A stretch of 10,051 nt of DNA from Myxococcales bacterium (lineage in GTDB: Bacteria > Myxococcota > Polyangia > HGW-17 > SLPX01). Each line of letters begins with the position of its first letter. Position 1 is the first letter of the stretch. The notes beneath the pieces were generated by a model. It worked only from the letters and a program-made list of their open reading frames with translations. It had not been told where the DNA came from and searched no databases. This document shows positions 7,260 to 10,051 of the stretch, piece by piece. Made by a program: the position numbers and the translations under genes. The stretch is taken from NCBI GenBank assembly GCA_007131745.1, contig SLPX01000363.1:1-10051 (forward strand), read 5' to 3'.

Positions 7260-7400
7260 ATGACCTGTTACGAATACACAAACGAGCATCACAGCAAAAC
7301 GCCATCATTTATTCTGGACAAATGCTGTCCGGAAGAATATGAAGATTTCCGAGAACGTACAAAAGAACTCCCGGAAGTCAAAGGAGGTTCAAACTCATGA
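7260..7400 (+). CDS. Small 46-residue hydrophilic protein, possible gene
   Basis: This short frame encodes a 46-residue acidic, hydrophilic protein with His10-His11 and Cys at 3, 22 and 23 (LDKCCPEEYEDF). I do not recognise it. The support is positional: it begins 26 bp after the protease stop, and its TGA overlaps the ATG of the next gene as ATGA, an arrangement usual for translational coupling; the AAGGAGG site of the next gene lies inside its last codons. Its own ribosome site is poor (CAACGGAC), so an alternative start is TTG at 7230, which overlaps the protease stop as TTGA. It has no signal peptide or membrane segment. It may be a real small gene or an accident of the spacer. Confidence 0.55.
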   Translation: MTCYEYTNEHHSKTPSFILDKCCPEEYEDFRERTKELPEVKGGSNS

Positions 7401-7600
7401 CCCATGAAACAGCAGAGAACAACGATCCGCAGAACCACAACATGATTGTTCGATTATTGGCCTGGCGTTGTGAAAAGTGTCTTATATGCAGATACGCGCG
7501 CTCCAACCCCGACAGCCTTGCAAGCAAGGTTGTACGACTCCACGGAAAATTCTGCCCCATGTGGCGGGCCCATGAAAAAGTATACGGAAAATCGATGTAA
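7397..7600 (+). CDS. Small Cys-rich protein, putative metal-binding
   Basis: This is a 67-residue protein with a strong ribosome site, AAGGAGG, nine bases before its ATG. The core is C25-x2-C28-x2-C31 (WRCEKCLICRYAR) and a later C53 in KFCPMWRAHEKVYGK, with H49 nearby. This gives four Cys that could bind zinc or another metal in a small ribbon-like fold. The C-terminal half is basic and aromatic (W56, Y63), like a nucleic-acid or protein-contact surface. The style resembles small uncharacterised proteins of Desulfobacterota as I remember them, which I cannot check here. It has no export signal. Its start overlaps the preceding small frame by ATGA, and the GAF gene begins 55 bp later, so it probably works in the same unit. 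Function unknown. Confidence 0.8.
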   Translation: MTHETAENNDPQNHNMIVRLLAWRCEKCLICRYARSNPDSLASKVVRLHGKFCPMWRAHEKVYGKSM

Positions 7601-7655
7601 ATGAAATCCCGCAATACACCATCCGCGGCGTTTGCCGCCGGACATGTATGGAATA

Positions 7656-8393
7656 ATGGCAAAAGACAAAATTGAAATAGAATTACCGGAAAAAGTTTTA
7701 AAAGACTGGCAGGAAATCACCAACATCCTGGCTCAACTCTGCCGGGTTCCCGCAGCGCTGATCATGAAATTGCAGGATCCCGTGATTGAAGTCTGTATTT
7801 CAAGCGAGAACATTGAAAACCCATACCATCCGGGCGACAAAGAGCAACTATGGGGATCCGGCCTGTACTGTGAAACCGTACTGAAGAAGCTGGAAAAGCT
7901 TCATGTACCCCATGCTGCTTCGGACGACAAGTGGAAAGAAAATCCGGACATGGCGCTCAAGATGGTTTCTTACCTGGGTTTTCCGATCATGTTGCCCAAC
8001 AAAAAACCATTCGGCACTATTTGCATCCTGGACACCAAAGAAAATGAATACTCCAAGACCATTGAATGTCTCATGATCAAGTTCCGCGACATGATTGAAT
8101 CGCATCTTGAAATTGTTTACGCCAACCAGCTTCTGGGAGACAAAAACAAGAGCTTGACGGATTACCTTATGGAGATCCAGGCATTTCGGGGAATGGTCTC
8201 CATCTGTTCGAATTGCAAAGCCATCAAACACAGCGAAGACGAATGGCGACCTATTGAACGCTACCTGGCAAAGCATCCGGAAGCGGATTTCACGCACTCC
8301 ATCTGCCCTGTGTGCACAAAGAAGCTTTATCCCGAACTTGCAAAACATCCCACCCGAAATCTCACGCCTCACCCGGGCACACGAAAACAATGA
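7656..8393 (+). CDS. GAF-domain protein with C-terminal paired-CxxC tail
   Basis: The product is a 245-residue cytoplasmic protein. Residues about 10-160 form a GAF domain, a small-molecule- or signal-sensing fold, with YLGFPIMLPNKKPFGTICIL as the typical core strand pair. A helical connector leads to a tail at 175-228 with C184-x2-C187 (SICSNCKAI), WRPIERYL, H214 (THSICPVC) and C217-x2-C220, ending KKLYPEL. Tails of this form are well known at the ends of sensor kinases and response regulators in Desulfobacterota and suggest a zinc or redox site. Here there is no kinase, cyclase or HTH output domain, so it is a stand-alone sensor or adaptor. Starts at 7656 (ATG), 7644 (ATG) and 7632 (TTG) are in frame; none has a strong ribosome site, and I chose 7656 for its natural MAKDKIEIELP beginning and nearby GGA. 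It converges with the next gene, 11 bp away. Confidence 0.9.
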   Translation: MAKDKIEIELPEKVLKDWQEITNILAQLCRVPAALIMKLQDPVIEVCISSENIENPYHPGDKEQLWGSGLYCETVLKKLEKLHVPHAASDDKWKENPDMALKMVSYLGFPIMLPNKKPFGTICILDTKENEYSKTIECLMIKFRDMIESHLEIVYANQLLGDKNKSLTDYLMEIQAFRGMVSICSNCKAIKHSEDEWRPIERYLAKHPEADFTHSICPVCTKKLYPELAKHPTRNLTPHPGTRKQ

Positions 8394-8404
8394 ACCGGTT
8401 TTTT

Positions 8405-9235
8405 TTATTCACAGGGTGTTTGAGAAACGCAATTCGTGCAGTCCGCGCAAACAAGGGATGTGAGGTCCGGAGAAAAACGGTATCTTGAGCTGAAAGGATA
8501 ATCCGTACAATCCATCGCGTTCCTTCCGTCCGAGTCGATCGGCTTGTGCGCGGATTCGCCGAGAAACTCTACTTCGCCGTTTTCGAGCACGGTCACCGGA
8601 CCCGCCGGCCGGTGAGTGTTTACCTTGTTATCGCTTTTTACCGCTATGACAAAAGTACCGGCTACAAGATCCCCGTTTTCCGCGTTGATTTTACCAACAT
8701 AAGAGACTCTCGGGCCGCCCCCGCTGATCGCGCCCGGCGCATACGAACTCAACCAGCCTCCTTTTCCCTCCAGACTCGTTCCGCCTCCCACCACGGTATA
8801 GACCACGTAAGCTGTTTCACCCCCGTCCCACGTTATTGCCACAGCCCGCCCATCCGGAGTTTCCGTTTCATGGTAACGGCAATAAACTCTCTCGCCTCGG
8901 TCGAAACGCGCCACGATCGGGTCCTGGTTGTTTGCGCTGACCTGTTCCCACCCGACATAGATCGTCGTGTCTTGGATTGTAACATGCGCCAGAGCCGAAA
9001 GCTCTTCTTCACTCGCATCGCACGAGGCGCGTTCGTCAGCATAATCGCTCAGCCAACCCTCGGCCGACTTACCCGGCACCGGAGCCGAGTTGTTGCCGCC
9101 GTAATCGCCCTCGTCTCCCGAACCTCCGCAACCAAACCCGAAAAAGCAAATCGCAGCGGTCACCAACATCCGCTCAAACAACCCTCTGTACAATCCTCGG
9201 CACAATCCTCGGCACAAGTTTTTGTCGACCAACAT
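8405..9235 (-). CDS. Predicted lipoprotein of unknown function
   Basis: The 276-residue product has a hydrophobic signal segment (MLVTAAICFFGFGC) and a likely lipid-attachment C36, followed by a Gly/Asp/Ser linker (GGSGDEGDYGG) typical of lipoproteins; the lipobox GFGC departs from the usual L-x-x-C, so the anchor is probable rather than sure. The start ATG at 9235 has AAAGGA seven bases upstream. The N-region ahead of the hydrophobic core is long and built of CRGL/YRGL repeats (residues 8-19). The mature domain looks beta-rich (TIYVGWEQVS, AYVVYTVVGGG, RVSYVGKIN) with a Cys-rich end (C243, C263, C266, C269, C275), which could form disulfides in the periplasm or at the surface. It lies 48 bp downstream of a beta-helix protein on the same strand, so the two are probably expressed together. 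I do not recognise the family. Confidence 0.87.
   Translation of the reverse strand: MLVDKNLCRGLCRGLYRGLFERMLVTAAICFFGFGCGGSGDEGDYGGNNSAPVPGKSAEGWLSDYADERASCDASEEELSALAHVTIQDTTIYVGWEQVSANNQDPIVARFDRGERVYCRYHETETPDGRAVAITWDGGETAYVVYTVVGGGTSLEGKGGWLSSYAPGAISGGGPRVSYVGKINAENGDLVAGTFVIAVKSDNKVNTHRPAGPVTVLENGEVEFLGESAHKPIDSDGRNAMDCTDYPFSSRYRFSPDLTSLVCADCTNCVSQTPCE
9177..9212 (-). repeat. Three-copy 12-bp tandem repeat in a signal peptide
   Basis: On the plus strand the unit cacaatcctcgg is present at 9201-9212, with one mismatch at 9189-9200 and three at 9177-9188. Read on the minus strand it encodes the four-residue units CRGL, CRGL and, more degraded, YRGL. It falls in the positively charged N-region of the lipoprotein signal peptide, and each unit is a whole number of codons. 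Confidence 0.85.
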
Positions 9236-9283
9236 GTTCTTTTCCTTTGCCGATGTCCGCTCTCGTCATCGTCCGTCCAATCA

Positions 9284-10051
9284 TCACGGACTCTCGAGCG
9301 CGCCTATGTCATCCGTGTGGGTACGCACATCTCCGCTTGTATGCCGGACATAAACAAACCCAACCTGCGGAGTTCCCTCCGCCTGATCGCCGGCGCGCCC
9401 AATCAGTTCACTGCCCGCTCCTGGCGAGAAATCTTCTCCCGCCAAATCCACAAACCCCGGGTCGCTCCCGGTATGATTGGTTGCCTCTTCGGTAACGGTT
9501 CCGCTTATAGAACCGTGCCCTTCTCTCCATCCTTGGGACAACCAGTTGTTTCTCATCAACAATTCGCCTGCGTCGTTGAGCATGGCCAACCGGTTCGGCC
9601 CCGCGGTAACAAATACAGCGTTGTTCCTCGCATCACACTTTTCATCGTTCGTGGACAGCCTCATCCAGGTCGTGTTTCCCTCCCGGGTAGAAACCACCGT
9701 GTTGTGATAAAGATGCAAGGTCCCCTTTCTGTAACGCGTGGTGTCGCCGCTGTCTCCACCGTAGTGGATCACCTGGTTGTTGCCGGGACTCTCCGGCTTT
9801 ACCATCACGTTTCCGTAAACCAGGGTAACCCTGTACTCAGGCGAATTGTTTAGTTCAGGGTTGCCGCTGTCGACCAGGTCCAGAGCGCGGTTGCCTCCTT
9901 CGATCCAGTTGTACCGGATCACCGTGCCCGCTGAACGATCCTTCAAGTTGTTTCCGAGACACCCGGGACACAACGAAGAATAGTAGTTGAACTCAAATGT
10001 TATCCGCATGGCCTCGGTGTAGGAATTGTGCTCTAAAAAACTATCGGGCAC
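9284..10051 (-). CDS. Right-handed beta-helix surface protein, N-terminus outside window
   Basis: Only the last 255 residues are visible; the frame is open to the right edge, so the true start is beyond 10051. The sequence has successive short strands with Asn turns as in right-handed parallel beta-helix proteins: GTVIRYNWIEGGNRALDLVD, VTLVYGNVMV, GTLHLYHNTVVS, RNNAVFVTAG and LLMRNNWLSQGW. It then moves to PGFVDLAGEDFSPGAGSELIG and ends DDIGALESP, the familiar close of secreted beta-helix proteins of the choice-of-anchor type. Such proteins are usually exported and bind or cleave polysaccharide, but no catalytic residues can be identified in this part. A small Cys pair (C28, C31) is present in SLCPGCLG. 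The downstream lipoprotein gene follows after 48 bp. Confidence 0.87.
   Translation of the reverse strand: MPDSFLEHNSYTEAMRITFEFNYYSSLCPGCLGNNLKDRSAGTVIRYNWIEGGNRALDLVDSGNPELNNSPEYRVTLVYGNVMVKPESPGNNQVIHYGGDSGDTTRYRKGTLHLYHNTVVSTREGNTTWMRLSTNDEKCDARNNAVFVTAGPNRLAMLNDAGELLMRNNWLSQGWREGHGSISGTVTEEATNHTGSDPGFVDLAGEDFSPGAGSELIGRAGDQAEGTPQVGFVYVRHTSGDVRTHTDDIGALESP

Noticed and set aside
7623..7641. Small GC hairpin (GCGGC-GTTT-GCCGC) before the GAF gene
   Set aside because: It has only five pairs and no T-run; it could affect translation initiation but cannot be supported as a regulatory element.
8385..8410. AACCGGTT plus eight T's between the converging GAF and lipoprotein genes
   Set aside because: The dyad has no loop, and an alternative AAAAC/GTTTT stem is weak; the T-run is suggestive but not enough to call a terminator.
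8546..9853. 435-residue open frame on the plus strand
   Set aside because: It runs antisense across two minus-strand genes and the gap between them. Those genes show a signal peptide and beta-helix pattern; this frame shows only Arg/Ser/Pro-rich shadow sequence.

Overview
The window carries nine clear protein genes (one cut by the right edge) and one or two very small ones, with no RNA genes, insertion sequences or CRISPR arrays that I can see. It looks like a bacterial chromosome of moderate G+C, probably from the former Deltaproteobacteria (Myxococcota, Bradymonadota or Desulfobacterota). This is inferred from style: lipoproteins with Asp/Gly- or VPDAY-type linkers after the lipid-attachment Cys, a PGRS-like Gly-rich surface protein, a beta-helix protein ending in DIGALE, and a GAF protein with the paired-CxxC tail common in Desulfobacterota sensors. 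No marker gene fixes the taxon.

Layout. (1) 11-3033, minus strand: a pseudouridine synthase of the RluE/RsuA type, then a predicted Tat-exported acidic lipoprotein with a leader-like cytoplasmic N-terminal domain, then a B12-binding-type radical SAM protein. The last two are 52 bp apart and may form a modification/export pair. (2) 3197-4126, plus: endonuclease IV (Nfo), divergent from the block above. (3) 4218-8393, plus: a good sigma70-like promoter followed by a closely spaced run of a Gly-rich lipoprotein, a membrane CPBP (CAAX-type) protease with a large extra N-terminal region, a possible 46-residue protein, a 67-residue Cys-rich protein overlapping it by ATGA, and a GAF-domain protein with a zinc-ribbon-like tail. 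(4) 8405-10051, minus: a beta-helix surface protein (N-terminus outside the window) followed by a lipoprotein with a repeated signal-peptide N-region, converging on the GAF gene with 11 bp between.

The common theme is envelope biology: three predicted lipoproteins, one probably surface beta-helix protein and one membrane protease. Two housekeeping nucleic-acid genes (pseudouridine synthase, Nfo) lie between them. The most interesting parts are the radical SAM/leader-like lipoprotein pair and the cassette of Gly-rich lipoprotein, CPBP protease, two small Cys proteins and GAF/CxxC protein. Functional links inside both groups are inferred from gene order only.
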